Positions 33,919-43,391 are shown, counted from the stretch's first letter. The stretch is DNA of 64,000 nt from WRMS01 sp038562165 (GCA_038562165.1 JBCFAO010000002.1:1-64000), one strand, 5' to 3'. The notes: generated by a model from the letters alone, not told the origin. Made by a program: numbers and translations.

Positions 33919-34971
33919 ATGAAAAAGGTATTAGCAGTATTGTTAATGGTTACATTAGCGGCAGGGCTGCTGGCCGGCTGCGGTTCGGCGGGGGAGGGCT
34001 CAAACCCTGAGGCCACTTCGCCCCAGGCTACTGTTGGCACTGGGGAGGCTACGGAACCTGCAAATCTGGAACCGGAGGTTCAGCCCGCCACTATCCGCCT
34101 GGGCGGTCTGAAGGGGCCTACTTCTATGGGCCTGGTAAAGCTTTTGAAAGATGCTGAAGAAGGCAGCGCTTTCAATGAATACGAATTTACCATTGCCGGC
34201 GCCGCCGACGAATTAACGCCTAAGCTGGCACAAGGTCAACTGGATATTGCGGCGGTACCTGCCAATCTGGCGGCAGTGCTCTATAATAATACAAAGGGTG
34301 CCGTAAAGCTGGCGGCAGTCAATACCCTTGGTGTTCTCTACATAGTGGAGACAGGTGAGGATATCGGGGCTATCGAAGACTTAAAAGGTCAAACTATCTA
34401 TGCTACCGGCAAAGGTTCTACGCCGGAGTATGCCTTGCGCCATATCTTGCTGGAAAATGGTGTCGATCCTGATAAAGATATAACCATAGAATGGAAATCG
34501 GAGCCTACGGAGGTTGTGGCCCTTCTGGGCCAGAGCGGCGGTGTGGCCATGATGCCTCAGCCTTACGTAACGGTGGCTCAAAACACCTTGCCTAATCTTC
34601 GGGTTGCCTTGGATATGACGAAAGAATGGGATGCCTTGGACAGCGGCAGTATGCTGATTACCGGCGTCCTGGTGGTACGTACCGCCTTTGCTGAAGAGTA
34701 TCCGGAGCAAGTGGCCAAATTCCTGGAAGAGTATAAAGCTTCCACAGAATACGTCAATGCCAATGTCCAGGAAGCCGCTGCCCTGGTGGAAGAGTTCGAC
34801 ATTGTCAAGGCGGCCATTGCCGAAAAAGCTATACCGTATTGCAATATTACTTATCTGGACGGCGAAACCATGAAGCAGGCTATGACCGGTTATCTGCAGG
34901 TGCTCTTTGATCAAAATCCCAAATCTGTAGGCGGTACTCTGCCGGGAGATGATTTCTATTACCAGAAATAA
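33919..34971 (+). CDS. ABC transporter substrate-binding lipoprotein, NitT/TauT type
   Basis: Encodes 350 residues with TTAGGAGGAGA before ATG 33919. The signal ends in the lipobox LAGC (Cys21). A Ser/Thr/Glu-rich linker to about residue 58 precedes the mature domain (IRLGGLKGPTSMGLVKLLKD...KLAQGQLDIAAVPANLAAVLYN...EDLKGQTIYATGKGSTPEYALRHIL), an NMT1/SsuA-like fold. It differs from the binding protein at 18768 in ligand-site residues, so they are not recent copies. Its stop overlaps the start of the fused permease/ATPase gene by 23 bp. Confidence 0.88.
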   Translation: MKKVLAVLLMVTLAAGLLAGCGSAGEGSNPEATSPQATVGTGEATEPANLEPEVQPATIRLGGLKGPTSMGLVKLLKDAEEGSAFNEYEFTIAGAADELTPKLAQGQLDIAAVPANLAAVLYNNTKGAVKLAAVNTLGVLYIVETGEDIGAIEDLKGQTIYATGKGSTPEYALRHILLENGVDPDKDITIEWKSEPTEVVALLGQSGGVAMMPQPYVTVAQNTLPNLRVALDMTKEWDALDSGSMLITGVLVVRTAFAEEYPEQVAKFLEEYKASTEYVNANVQEAAALVEEFDIVKAAIAEKAIPYCNITYLDGETMKQAMTGYLQVLFDQNPKSVGGTLPGDDFYYQK

Positions 34972-36562
34972 AGAAAGATTGAAGAACCAACGAAGATACC
35001 AGTTGTTATTCTCCGTATTGCTGGCTCTGATTCTGTGGCAGTTGGGGGCTATGCTTTTTGAGCATTTCGTGGTTTTGGGCGGCTTTCTGGTGGCTACGCC
35101 TGCGGCAGTATTCCGCAGGCTTTTAGCCTTATGGAGCCAGTTGAGTTTTTGGCAGACGGTTTGGTTTTCTTTTGGCCGGATTGTCACCGGTTTTTTTGCC
35201 GCTTTAACTTTGGGTTCGCTGTTGGCTGCGGCTGCCGGCCGGTTCCCTTTGCTGGAGACTTTGTTTTGGCCCTACATCACGGTAATTAAGGCCACGCCGG
35301 TGGCTTCCTTCATCATTCTTTGCCTGATCTGGTGGGGTTCCCGCAATTTATCGATCATCATTTCGTTTTTGATGGTGCTGCCCGTTATTTATACCAATAT
35401 GCTGCAAGGCATACGGAGCACCGACCGGCATTTGCTGGAGATGGCGGCGGTTTTTCGGGCCGGCTGGGGCCGGCGGCTGGTTTATATCTACCTGCCTCAG
35501 TTAAAGCCCTATTTGCTTTCAGCCTGCAGCATATCTCTGGGCATGACCTGGAAATCCGGTATCGCCGCCGAAGTCATTGGTATTCCCGACGGCTCTATTG
35601 GCGAGATGCTGTATCAAGCTAAGATATATCTTAATGCCCAGGACCTTTTTGCCTGGACAGCGGTAATTATTTTGATCAGTGTGGCTTTTGAAAAGCTGTT
35701 TATCGCCTTCATCAAAATAGCTTACCGCAAATTGGAGGGTATAGGCAGGCATGGGGCAACGGCGAATGCCGGTTCTGCTGCCGCCGGCCGGGAGCTTTGG
35801 GCCGGGACACCAAAAGCCCGGACACCAAAATCCAGGGGGCTGGAAGATGGACCGGAGATAGAACCTTCTGCCAGTGAGACGCCCTTGTCAGCGGTTGCTG
35901 TAGTCCGGGTTCCGAAGTCTGCCGTTGGAACCCCGGCGCTGCCGGCAGGGTCCGGCTTTTCCCAGCCTTTGCCGGATATCGAAGTGCAAGGGCTTACCAA
36001 AATATATGGCAATAAAAAAGTATTGCAGGATTACAGCGCTACCTTTTCCGGGGGCAACTGCACCTGCATCATGGGGGATTCGGGTGTAGGCAAGACCACG
36101 CTGCTCCACATTTTAATGGGCCTGGAGCAGCCGGATGCCGGAAGCATCAAAGGCTTGGCAGGCCTGAAGATCAGCGCCGTATTTCAAGAGGACCGGCTTT
36201 GCGAAAGCTTTAATGCTATAGCCAATATCGGGTTTGCCTGCGGAAAAAAAACCGACCCGGTTACCATAACCGCTCATTTGACAGCCTTAGGTCTGGGAGA
36301 CAGCCTGGAGCAGCCGGTACGGGAACTTTCCGGCGGCATGCGGCGCCGGGTGGCTATTTGCCGGGCCGTGCTGGCAGCAGGCCAGGTGCTGTTTTTGGAT
36401 GAGCCCCTCAAAGGGCTGGATGAGCAAAATAAAGAGATGACCGCCAATTATATCCGGCAATACAGCCAAGGCATTACCACGCTGATGGTGACCCATAGTC
36501 AGGACGAGGTGGCCCTCATGGGCGGCCGGCTTCTGACCATGAAAAAGGAGCCTGTTTCGTAA
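34949..36562 (+). CDS. ABC importer permease fused to its ATPase
   Basis: Encodes 537 residues. Residues 1-265 are an SsuC-like permease with about six helices and an EAA loop (LEMAAVFRAGWGRRLVYIYLPQLKPYLL). Residues 266-345 form a Pro/Ala/Ser-rich linker. Residues 346-537 are a compact nucleotide-binding domain with Walker A GDSGVGKTT (about 376-384), Q-loop FQED, signature LSGGMRRR (about 460), Walker B LFLDEP (about 481) and switch His in MVTHSQDE (about 515). In this transporter class the two are usually separate proteins; the fusion fixes their 1:1 ratio. The start overlaps the binding-protein gene and its exact position is not certain, because the ribosome site is weak. Confidence 0.88.
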   Translation: MISITRNKERLKNQRRYQLLFSVLLALILWQLGAMLFEHFVVLGGFLVATPAAVFRRLLALWSQLSFWQTVWFSFGRIVTGFFAALTLGSLLAAAAGRFPLLETLFWPYITVIKATPVASFIILCLIWWGSRNLSIIISFLMVLPVIYTNMLQGIRSTDRHLLEMAAVFRAGWGRRLVYIYLPQLKPYLLSACSISLGMTWKSGIAAEVIGIPDGSIGEMLYQAKIYLNAQDLFAWTAVIILISVAFEKLFIAFIKIAYRKLEGIGRHGATANAGSAAAGRELWAGTPKARTPKSRGLEDGPEIEPSASETPLSAVAVVRVPKSAVGTPALPAGSGFSQPLPDIEVQGLTKIYGNKKVLQDYSATFSGGNCTCIMGDSGVGKTTLLHILMGLEQPDAGSIKGLAGLKISAVFQEDRLCESFNAIANIGFACGKKTDPVTITAHLTALGLGDSLEQPVRELSGGMRRRVAICRAVLAAGQVLFLDEPLKGLDEQNKEMTANYIRQYSQGITTLMVTHSQDEVALMGGRLLTMKKEPVS

Positions 36563-36731
36563 GAATGGCCGGATTTCCAGGCCGGGTACAAAGTTGAATT
36601 TTTGAGCAGTTGAGTTACTACCCACTACCTCAGGCTGCCGCTCACTGCCTCGCCCAACTTGCCGCCCACTGCTTCACCGCCTCAGAGCAATGCCGGCTGC
36701 CTTGCTGCTAGAGGGCAGCAAGCCGGATTCC

Positions 36732-37130
36732 TTAAAAAAAGTTTTCCAAAGTCAACTTTTCTTTTTCCGGCACGTGACTGATAAGATAGCCCAAAGAGGA
36801 AAGCTCCATCTCCGCTTCTTCGTGGTTTTGCTGCATTAGCCGGCTTTTCAAGCGGGTTAGTGACCCGGTAATCTTCTCCAATTCCTGATGGTCCAGCATA
36901 AGGGCCCAGGTTTTTTGCTCTTTTTCCCATTGTTTTGCCAGTTGCTCCTGCAAAGCCAGGGCAGCTTCCCAGTTTTTGTCTGCCAGCAGAATTTCTAAAG
37001 CATTGACATCCGTCAAAAGCTGCTGCGAGACTTTATCCAATAAATGGCCGCTGTAAAAACAGCAGGAAATCAAGGCGATAAGGAGAAAAATAATGATAGC
37101 AGGCGTAAGGTTTTGTTTCACTGTTATCAC
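36732..37130 (-). CDS. DUF4363 family protein
   Basis: Encodes 132 residues. One N-terminal membrane helix (AIIIFLLIALISCCFY, about 10-27) is followed by a helical extracytoplasmic domain with many Leu/Glu/Lys heptads (NWEAALALQEQLAKQWEKEQKTWALMLDHQELEKI). This is the DUF4363 pattern. The gene overlaps the DUF421 gene by 4 bp, and this pair recurs in Firmicutes. Function unknown. DUF4363 may be a partner of the YetF-type protein; this is inference. Confidence 0.82.
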   Translation of the reverse strand: MITVKQNLTPAIIIFLLIALISCCFYSGHLLDKVSQQLLTDVNALEILLADKNWEAALALQEQLAKQWEKEQKTWALMLDHQELEKITGSLTRLKSRLMQQNHEEAEMELSSLGYLISHVPEKEKLTLENFF

Positions 37131-37825
37131 TCCTTTTTTGCTTTTGATTTCTTGCTGTTTTTCTGATAAAGCAAACCTTCCGTCTGGTCTATGGCGGCAA
37201 AGAATAATTCCTCTATGCCGTTGATGCCTTCTTTTGCCAGCATGTCATCCAAAATAGGCCGGGTCAGTCCCGCTATCTTAAGATTACCGCCAATTAGCCG
37301 CCCATCCATGACGATCAGGACCGGTGGCGCCTCTTCCGGCGGCGGCGTTAGCCCCAGATCTTCTATGGTAACGGGCTTATAAAGAGACTTGGGAATCACG
37401 CTGAGTTGGCCGCAGGTTTCCAGAATGGCAAACTCCACCTGGGTGGGATCGGCAAAGCCTTTAATCCGCAAGAGTTCCAACAGGTCAGTAAGGTTTAAAC
37501 GAGTGGAAAGCAGGGCTTCTTCCATGATACGGCCCCGCTCGATGAGCACTGCCGGCTTACCGCAGATAAATTCCCTGGCCCGGTTGCTTTTTAAAGCCCA
37601 CCAGGAAATCGTCAGTTGAGAAAGCAGCAGAATCAACATGGGAATGATTCCGGATAATAGAGGCAGGTCCGACGAGGCCATGGGAATGGCAGCCAACTCG
37701 GAAATCAGAAGAGTGACCACCAGCTCATAGGGCTGGAGTTCGCCAATTTGTCTTTTGCCCATGATCCGCATGATCAGGGTCACAAGTAAAAAAAGGAAAA
37801 CCGTTCGGAAAAATGTAATAAACAT
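37127..37825 (-). CDS. DUF421 (YetF-like) membrane protein
   Basis: Encodes 232 residues. Three N-terminal helices (FRTVFLFLLVTLIMRIMGKRQIGELQPYELVVTLLISELAAIPM) are followed by a cytoplasmic alpha/beta part (CGKPAVLIERGRIMEEALLSTRLNLTDLLELLRIKGFADPTQVEFAILETCGQLSVIPK), the standard YetF/DUF421 layout. Members such as YetF and YdfS are spore or vegetative membrane proteins of unclear role. A lysine-rich tail ends the protein. It forms an operon with the DUF4363 gene. Confidence 0.87.
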   Translation of the reverse strand: MFITFFRTVFLFLLVTLIMRIMGKRQIGELQPYELVVTLLISELAAIPMASSDLPLLSGIIPMLILLLSQLTISWWALKSNRAREFICGKPAVLIERGRIMEEALLSTRLNLTDLLELLRIKGFADPTQVEFAILETCGQLSVIPKSLYKPVTIEDLGLTPPPEEAPPVLIVMDGRLIGGNLKIAGLTRPILDDMLAKEGINGIEELFFAAIDQTEGLLYQKNSKKSKAKKE

Positions 37826-37973
37826 ATGGCAATATTCTCCTTATAGGGCATCTTCACCTATTATCCCAAGAAAAAGGCTTTGTATACAGCAAAAGGAAGA
37901 AGTTCCCCTATATAAAATTTGCAAAATATGATATATTGTACAATTGAAGAGTGAATTGTAGGAGGGTTTTTTC

Positions 37974-39227
37974 ATGTTAGAATCAATGGCTGCAAGGCAT
38001 GCTGCAGGTAAGGGCAGCGAACCGGATTCCGTATTTGCCGTGGTGGCAAAAATCAGAGAAGCCAAAAAGCTGCCGGGGGCAGAGAATATTATAGATGGAT
38101 CCATTGGCGCCATGCGTGGTGAGGACGGCGAGTTCAGCATATTGCCGGTAGTGGACGAAGAATTCCGCCGGCTGCCGGCAGAGACTTTGATGGATTATGC
38201 CACCATCAGCGGTTCTCCGGAGTTTATTCAGGCGGCCATTGATTATACTTTCCAGGGCTTTCAGCCGGCAGGCACCACTGCCGCAGCCGTTGCCACCCCA
38301 GGGGGCACCGGGGCTGTCCGCCTGATGATCTTCAATTATCTGGACGAAGGGGAGACAGTTTTGATCCCCGATTGGTTTTGGGCTCCTTATAAGACCATTG
38401 CTGAAGAGTGTCAAAGAGGCTATGCCACTTATGAGATGTTTGACGAGAATCTGCAATTTACCACCAAAGATATTAAAGCCAAGGCTCAGGCGTACTTAGA
38501 AAAGCAAAGCCAGTTGCTGATGATATTCAATACTCCCGGCCATAATCCTACAGGCTACAGCTTGTCGGAATCCGACTGGGCGGATTTGATTCCCTTTTTC
38601 AAGAATCTGGCTATGGAAAGCGGCAAGAAAATCGTTATCGGCCTGGATATGGCCTATGTGGATTATTGCGGCGATCCCAAGGAAGCCCGCCGCTTTTTAA
38701 GTATGTTTACGGATCTGCCGGAAAACATGCAGATAGTTATCGCTTTTAGCATGTCGAAATCCTTTTTCGTTTACGGTATGCGCAGCGGTGCTATTGTGGG
38801 CTGCCATCAATCAGCGGCAGTGATGAAGGATTTTACCAACATACATTCTTATTCCGCCAGGGGCGCCTGGTCTAACGGCAATCACGGAGCCCAGGAGCTG
38901 TTGGCCAAGATCAATAATGACCCTCAGCTTTCAGCCAAAGCTGACGCGGAAAGAGGGGCTTTAGTGGATCTGTTGATTGAGCGGGCCAAAATCTTTGTGG
39001 ATGAGGCTAATGAAGCGGATTTGAAGATTCTGCCTTATTTTGGCGGCTTTTTCATCACTATCCCGGCCAAAGATCCCAAGGCTCTTTGCGCCAAACTGAT
39101 GGAGCAAAATATTTATCTGGTGGCTATGGGCAAGGGTGTTCGCCTGGCGGTCTGCGCCGTACCCAAAAGCAAAATGCCGGGGCTAGCGGCAAAAATCAAG
39201 GCTGCACAGCAAGCAATAGAAGGATGA
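37974..39227 (+). CDS. Class I/II aminotransferase (aromatic/aspartate type)
   Basis: Encodes 417 residues with TAGGAGG before ATG 37974. Fold-type I features are visible: ATPGGTGAVRL near 107, FNTPGHNPTG near 186, the DMAYVDY segment near 225, and the PLP lysine in FSMSKSFFVYGMRSGA (about Lys262). The enzyme moves an amino group from an amino acid to a 2-oxoacid using pyridoxal phosphate. The sequence is closest in appearance to aromatic-amino-acid transaminases, but specificity cannot be read. It is monocistronic and followed 36 bp later by the response-regulator gene. Confidence 0.85.
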   Translation: MLESMAARHAAGKGSEPDSVFAVVAKIREAKKLPGAENIIDGSIGAMRGEDGEFSILPVVDEEFRRLPAETLMDYATISGSPEFIQAAIDYTFQGFQPAGTTAAAVATPGGTGAVRLMIFNYLDEGETVLIPDWFWAPYKTIAEECQRGYATYEMFDENLQFTTKDIKAKAQAYLEKQSQLLMIFNTPGHNPTGYSLSESDWADLIPFFKNLAMESGKKIVIGLDMAYVDYCGDPKEARRFLSMFTDLPENMQIVIAFSMSKSFFVYGMRSGAIVGCHQSAAVMKDFTNIHSYSARGAWSNGNHGAQELLAKINNDPQLSAKADAERGALVDLLIERAKIFVDEANEADLKILPYFGGFFITIPAKDPKALCAKLMEQNIYLVAMGKGVRLAVCAVPKSKMPGLAAKIKAAQQAIEG

Positions 39228-39263
39228 CACAGATGCCCCGTTTGGGCATAAGGGGGAAGAAGC

Positions 39264-39956
39264 ATGACGGAAGAAAAGCGCATATTGGTAGTTGATGACG
39301 ACGAGAATATCTGCCGCTTATTAAAAATGTATCTGGCCAACGAAGGCTTTCAGATCCTTGTGGCCAACGACGGCTCCAAGGCTCTGGAATACGTGGAAAA
39401 AGAAAAAATTGACCTGATTATTCTGGATGTGATGATGCCGGTGATGGACGGCTGGGATGTTTGCCGGGCCGTGCGGAAAATCAGCACCGTGCCTATCATC
39501 ATGCTGACAGCCAGAGATATGCTGGACGATAAGCTTCAGGGCTTCGAATCCGGCGCCGACGACTATATGGTCAAGCCTTTTGAGACGAAGGAGCTGGTGG
39601 CCAGAGTTAAGGCCCGGCTGCGGGATAAGCAGGATGAGGCAGGGGCTGATGACCAGCTTCCTTTAGCCATTGGCAATCTGGTGGTGGATTTAAGCCGCTA
39701 TCAGGTGACTCTCGATCAGGTGGTAGTGGATTTAAAGCCGAAGGAGATTCAGCTTTTGCATTTTCTGCTGCTGCACCGCAATACGGTTTTTTCCCGGGAA
39801 CAGTTGCTGGAAAAGGTCTGGGGCTACACTTATTATGGAGATACCCGGACGGTGGATGTCCATGTTAAGCGATTGCGGGAGAAGCTGGAAAAGCCGGCCA
39901 ACACCTGGCAAATCAAGACGGTTTGGGGTGTGGGCTATAAGCTTGAAGGCGAATAA
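39264..39956 (+). CDS. OmpR-family response regulator
   Basis: Encodes 230 residues. The receiver domain has the acidic pair in VVDDDEN, the phosphorylated Asp55 in LIILDVMMPVMDG, Thr in IIMLTARD and Lys in YMVKPFE. The C-terminal winged-helix domain (about 132-228) includes LKPKEIQLLHFLLLHRNTVFSREQLLEKVWGY and TRTVDVHVKRLREKLE. It is followed by its histidine kinase 47 bp downstream. Targets unknown. Confidence 0.93.
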   Translation: MTEEKRILVVDDDENICRLLKMYLANEGFQILVANDGSKALEYVEKEKIDLIILDVMMPVMDGWDVCRAVRKISTVPIIMLTARDMLDDKLQGFESGADDYMVKPFETKELVARVKARLRDKQDEAGADDQLPLAIGNLVVDLSRYQVTLDQVVVDLKPKEIQLLHFLLLHRNTVFSREQLLEKVWGYTYYGDTRTVDVHVKRLREKLEKPANTWQIKTVWGVGYKLEGE

Positions 39957-40003
39957 ACCGTTGATGAATAAATTGCGATTTTGCATCAGATGGGAGACCG
40001 AGG

Positions 40004-41428
40004 GTGTTTAAATCATTATTTGCCAAGCTTTTAATTGGATATTTAACGATTTTTATTATTACCCTGGCCGCATCCACTGCGGCCATTACTTTCATTTACC
40101 AAGCCTTTGTATTCTCGGAAAAAGAACACAGTCTGGCCAATGGAGCCCAGCAGGTCAATGATTATTATGTGGCCTGGCTAAATGGTGGAATTTCCAGAGA
40201 GGGCTTTGAACGATCCACAGACGCCATCGGCAGAGTCATGGATTCCGTTATCTATGCGGTGGAGGTTGACGCCGAAGGACTGAACAAATACTATGAGGAA
40301 AGCACCGATAAAGGCGTTAAAGACAGCTATATTATAGAGGATCTCATCAATATCATGAAAAATGGCCAAGTGTTCAGGAAGGAAGAGTATTCCGTAGCAC
40401 AGGACACCTATATGGTGTATCATGGCCTGCCCTTGGTGGTGGATGGAGTAGTTAAAGGCGCTATTCTCCAATACTCGCCCGTAGAACAGATCCGCAGCGG
40501 CTTAGTCCAGATTTTCATTCAGATTTGGTCTGTGGGGGCGGTAATGGGGATCATGGGTATACTGGTAATCTATCTATACTCCACCAGAACCTCCCGGTCC
40601 TTGCGGGAATTGGAGCGGGCTGCTGCCCAGATTGCCGCCGGCAATCCTGTAGAGGATATTGCCAGCGCCGGTGACGATGAGTTGAGCCAGCTAATCCGGG
40701 TCTTCAACGAGATGAAAGGCAAGCTGGAGCATATTGAAACCATGCGCCGGGATTTTATCGCCGGTATATCCCACGAATTGCGGACGCCGCTGACGTCCAT
40801 TTCCGGATTTGTCCAGGGCATGAAGGATGGACTGGTGCCTAAAGACGAAATACCGGCGGTGTTAACCATCATTCAGCAGGAAACCCGGCGGCTGATCAGC
40901 CTCACCGGTGAAATTTTAGACCTGGTCAAAATGGAAAACGGCGGTGAAGAGCTGTTTCTTGAGAAGTTCCGGGTTTTTGACGCCCTGACCTTCATCATCG
41001 GCTCCCTAAATATTAAGGAGAAGAAGCCGGGCCTGCATGTGGAAATGCTTTGTCCCGAGGATTTATCCATCGTTGCCGACAGTGACCGCTTCCGGCAGAT
41101 CATGCTAAACCTTCTCAGCAATGCTATCAAATATACGGACCCGCCGGGCAAGATTCTGGTGGAAGTGGAGCGCCAGGGCAAATGGGTGAAATTTGGCGTT
41201 ATCGATACCGGCATCGGTATTGACGCCGAGGAATTGCCTTTTATTTTTGAACGTTTTTACCGAACCGACAAATCCCGCCATAGCAGAACCGGCGGCGCCG
41301 GCCTGGGGCTAAACATTGCAAAAGCCATGGTGGAGCAGCACCGGGGCCAAATCTGGGTGGAAAGCCGGGTAGGGGAGGGGACAAAAGCCTGGTTCACCAT
41401 GCCCATAGGGGAAGAGGGAGAGGCCTAG
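40004..41428 (+). CDS. Sensor histidine kinase
   Basis: Encodes 474 residues from GTG 40004. Two membrane helices (about 8-30 and 168-190) enclose a periplasm-facing sensor domain. A HAMP domain follows (about 190-243), then the HisKA domain with the phosphorylated histidine in AGISHELRTPLTS (about His256), and the HATPase domain with NLLSNAIKYTDPPG (N box), VIDTGIGI (G1) and GGAGLGLNIAKAMVEQHRG (G2). All catalytic motifs are intact. It pairs with the preceding regulator. The signal sensed cannot be told. Confidence 0.93.
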   Translation: MFKSLFAKLLIGYLTIFIITLAASTAAITFIYQAFVFSEKEHSLANGAQQVNDYYVAWLNGGISREGFERSTDAIGRVMDSVIYAVEVDAEGLNKYYEESTDKGVKDSYIIEDLINIMKNGQVFRKEEYSVAQDTYMVYHGLPLVVDGVVKGAILQYSPVEQIRSGLVQIFIQIWSVGAVMGIMGILVIYLYSTRTSRSLRELERAAAQIAAGNPVEDIASAGDDELSQLIRVFNEMKGKLEHIETMRRDFIAGISHELRTPLTSISGFVQGMKDGLVPKDEIPAVLTIIQQETRRLISLTGEILDLVKMENGGEELFLEKFRVFDALTFIIGSLNIKEKKPGLHVEMLCPEDLSIVADSDRFRQIMLNLLSNAIKYTDPPGKILVEVERQGKWVKFGVIDTGIGIDAEELPFIFERFYRTDKSRHSRTGGAGLGLNIAKAMVEQHRGQIWVESRVGEGTKAWFTMPIGEEGEA

Positions 41429-41576
41429 CGCAGCGTTCCCCTCATCCTGCGCTATTTATTCAAAAATGAGCAGGGCGATACGCTAATAAAGTTTCAAATA
41501 TTGTTTACAAATTCACTGAAGTTTGTTTAAAACTTTTTGCGTTGAATTGCGTATAATACTCAATGAGGAGAAGAAA

Positions 41577-41915
41577 ATGACGAAAGGTGGATACTTCCGA
41601 AAAATCAAGTTCTTGACAGGCTGCGGCATGGCTGTTTTGATTCTGGTCTTTGCCGGGTCAGGTTGCGGCCAAGTTGACGAAAGCAGCAGCAGCTCTTTTC
41701 GGGAAGGCCCAGCCATGGTGGAATCGCTGGAAGGCTTGATTGTGGAAGGGGAAGGTCCTATACCTGCCCGTTTGATCTACCGTTCAAAAAATTCTCTTTC
41801 TAATGAAGAAGACCGTCTGGTTTTGGAGGAAATTGCCCAGGAATTGGACCGGTTGGTGGAGCTGGCGGGAAGGCTGGACGAAGCCATTACCGGAGAGACG
41901 GTGAGCACAGACTGA
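41577..41915 (+). CDS. Small lipoprotein-like protein
   Basis: Encodes 112 residues from ATG 41577, with GAGGAGAAG upstream. A membrane-type signal (FLTGCGMAVLILVFAGSGC) ends in a weak lipobox, GSGC. A Ser-rich stretch and a helical C-terminus (NEEDRLVLEEIAQELDRLVELAGRLDEAI) follow. A -10-like TATAAT lies about 30 bp before the start. It is followed by another exported helical protein, and the two may be an operon. Family unknown. Confidence 0.6.
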   Translation: MTKGGYFRKIKFLTGCGMAVLILVFAGSGCGQVDESSSSSFREGPAMVESLEGLIVEGEGPIPARLIYRSKNSLSNEEDRLVLEEIAQELDRLVELAGRLDEAITGETVSTD

Positions 41916-41984
41916 TTATTTGACCTCCGGCGGTGTCGCCGCCGGGATGATATTGGAGAATTAGCGCAGAGGAGGCGCCCCCTG

Positions 41985-42563
41985 ATGGAAGGAAAAAAAG
42001 TAAAGCTTTTGGTGTTTATCCTTCTTATGGCCTTATGTTTGTTGTATACGGCTATGCCTTTATTGGCGACGAACCAAGTGGCAGTGTCCAAGCCGGCGGC
42101 GGGAGCTGCCGATGATTCGCAGCTAAGCATTACCGAGCTATATGATAAAGTAAAGGAATCCAGGCAGACGCTGCTGGAAAACCGGCTGGAAGTGGTCAAG
42201 AAAGCCAACGAAGCCAAGCAGCGGCTGGAAGAAGTGCTTTTAAAAAACGGTAAAGGCGGCAACCAGTCTGCGGAAGCATTGAAGAAAGATCTGGAAACCA
42301 TCAAGGAAGCGCAGCGAGTACTGACTACTATTCTTTCCGATATTATCAGCGCCACCGCCGAGGCGGCAGAAGACGACAAGCAGGCAGAAGGCGGAACCAC
42401 CGAGAAGCCGAAGGTGCTGGGTACAGCCAAGGCAGGGAGCAATACCAATGAAATCATGCCTTCCCGGGAGTATTTGGAGAGTCTTATCCCTTTATATGAC
42501 GAAAAAAGCCAGCAACTGGCCAAGGTCATCGAATCTCTCAACGGCATTGTCTCCCTCGAATAG
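41985..42563 (+). CDS. Secreted or membrane-anchored coiled-coil protein
   Basis: Encodes 192 residues. The N-terminal helix (VKLLVFILLMALCLLYTAMPLLA, 6-28) could be a signal peptide or an anchor. Residues about 45-125 form a long heptad-type coiled coil (LYDKVKESRQTLLENRLEVVKKANEAKQRLEEVLLK), then a Gly/Ala/Thr linker and a short helical tail. It looks structural or sensor-related. No family recognised. GGAGGCGCC stands before ATG 41985, and a terminator follows. Confidence 0.6.
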   Translation: MEGKKVKLLVFILLMALCLLYTAMPLLATNQVAVSKPAAGAADDSQLSITELYDKVKESRQTLLENRLEVVKKANEAKQRLEEVLLKNGKGGNQSAEALKKDLETIKEAQRVLTTILSDIISATAEAAEDDKQAEGGTTEKPKVLGTAKAGSNTNEIMPSREYLESLIPLYDEKSQQLAKVIESLNGIVSLE

Positions 42564-42602
42564 AGAAAGAATTTATCCTTAAATTGAATACGTTTAAAAT
42601 GC

Positions 42603-42647
42603 AAGTGTCTCAGAACGGCTAAAAACCATTCTGAGACACTTTTTTTA
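42603..42647. terminator. Bidirectional terminator
   Basis: AAGTGTCTCAGAA pairs with TTCTGAGACACTT over a 13-nt loop, followed by T7. It serves the coiled-coil gene and the convergent thymidylate kinase gene. Confidence 0.9.
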
Positions 42648-42648
42648 C

Positions 42649-43299
42649 TTATAATTTTTCTAAAAAAGGTAAAAGCTCTTTAACGATATCGTTTTGTACA
42701 GCGGTCAATGGCTGGTCGCCGTTGACGCGGCTGATGCGATGACCATCTTTTATCAGCAATGCCATGGCCTCCTCATATTGCTGCCGTACCCGCCGCTGGG
42801 TTTCCAAAGCCTCATAAAGGTCTTGATGCAAGCGGCCCTGGCTTAACCTTTTTTGGGCCGTTTCCGGATCGATTTCGATATAAATCGTCAAATCCGGCTT
42901 GATTACCCGGCTATTGATCTGGAGAATCCACTCCATAGGTAAATCCAGGGATTGATAGGCCAAAGAGGACAGGAGATAGCGGTCGCTGATTACATGCACT
43001 CCTTGAGCCAGCCGTTGGGCCAGTCCCGGCTCCTGGCCGCCCTCATTTTTTTTAAAAACGTGATCTGTCCGGTCGGCGGCAAAAAGCAGTGCCAGGGTAT
43101 GCTTGTCCAGATGAAGCCGGTGATTTAAGGCCATGCGGGCCAGGCTGCCGGCAGGACCGGCCGTAGGCTCGCAGGTTGCGGCGCATTTGCCGTATTTGGC
43201 GCCTGGGCCGGCAAACCAATCCTTTAAAAGGGCTGTTTGCGTAGTGGTGCCGCAGCCGTCCAGCCCTTCCAGCACAATAAAAATTCCTTTTTTATCCAT
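42649..43299 (-). CDS. tmk: Thymidylate kinase
   Basis: Encodes 216 residues from ATG 43299 (GAGGGG upstream). Motifs: P-loop VLEGLDGCGTTTQTALL (residues 8-24), the DR(Y) motif SDRYLLSSLAYQ near 104, and the LID-like region RLSQGRLHQDLYE near 160. Thymidylate kinase makes dTDP from dTMP and ATP. The usual P-loop lysine (GKT/GKS) is replaced by threonine (GCGTTT). Variants of this type occur in some bacterial lineages, so the enzyme may still be active. It is divergent from the lipoprotein gene at 43392. Confidence 0.85.
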   Translation of the reverse strand: MDKKGIFIVLEGLDGCGTTTQTALLKDWFAGPGAKYGKCAATCEPTAGPAGSLARMALNHRLHLDKHTLALLFAADRTDHVFKKNEGGQEPGLAQRLAQGVHVISDRYLLSSLAYQSLDLPMEWILQINSRVIKPDLTIYIEIDPETAQKRLSQGRLHQDLYEALETQRRVRQQYEEAMALLIKDGHRISRVNGDQPLTAVQNDIVKELLPFLEKL

Positions 43300-43391
43300 A
43301 GAAAAGATCCCCTCTTTACGAATACATAAAAAAAAAACCTCAGAACATAATAATAGCTGAAAACCAACCATTTGAAAAGGAGTGAAACACG

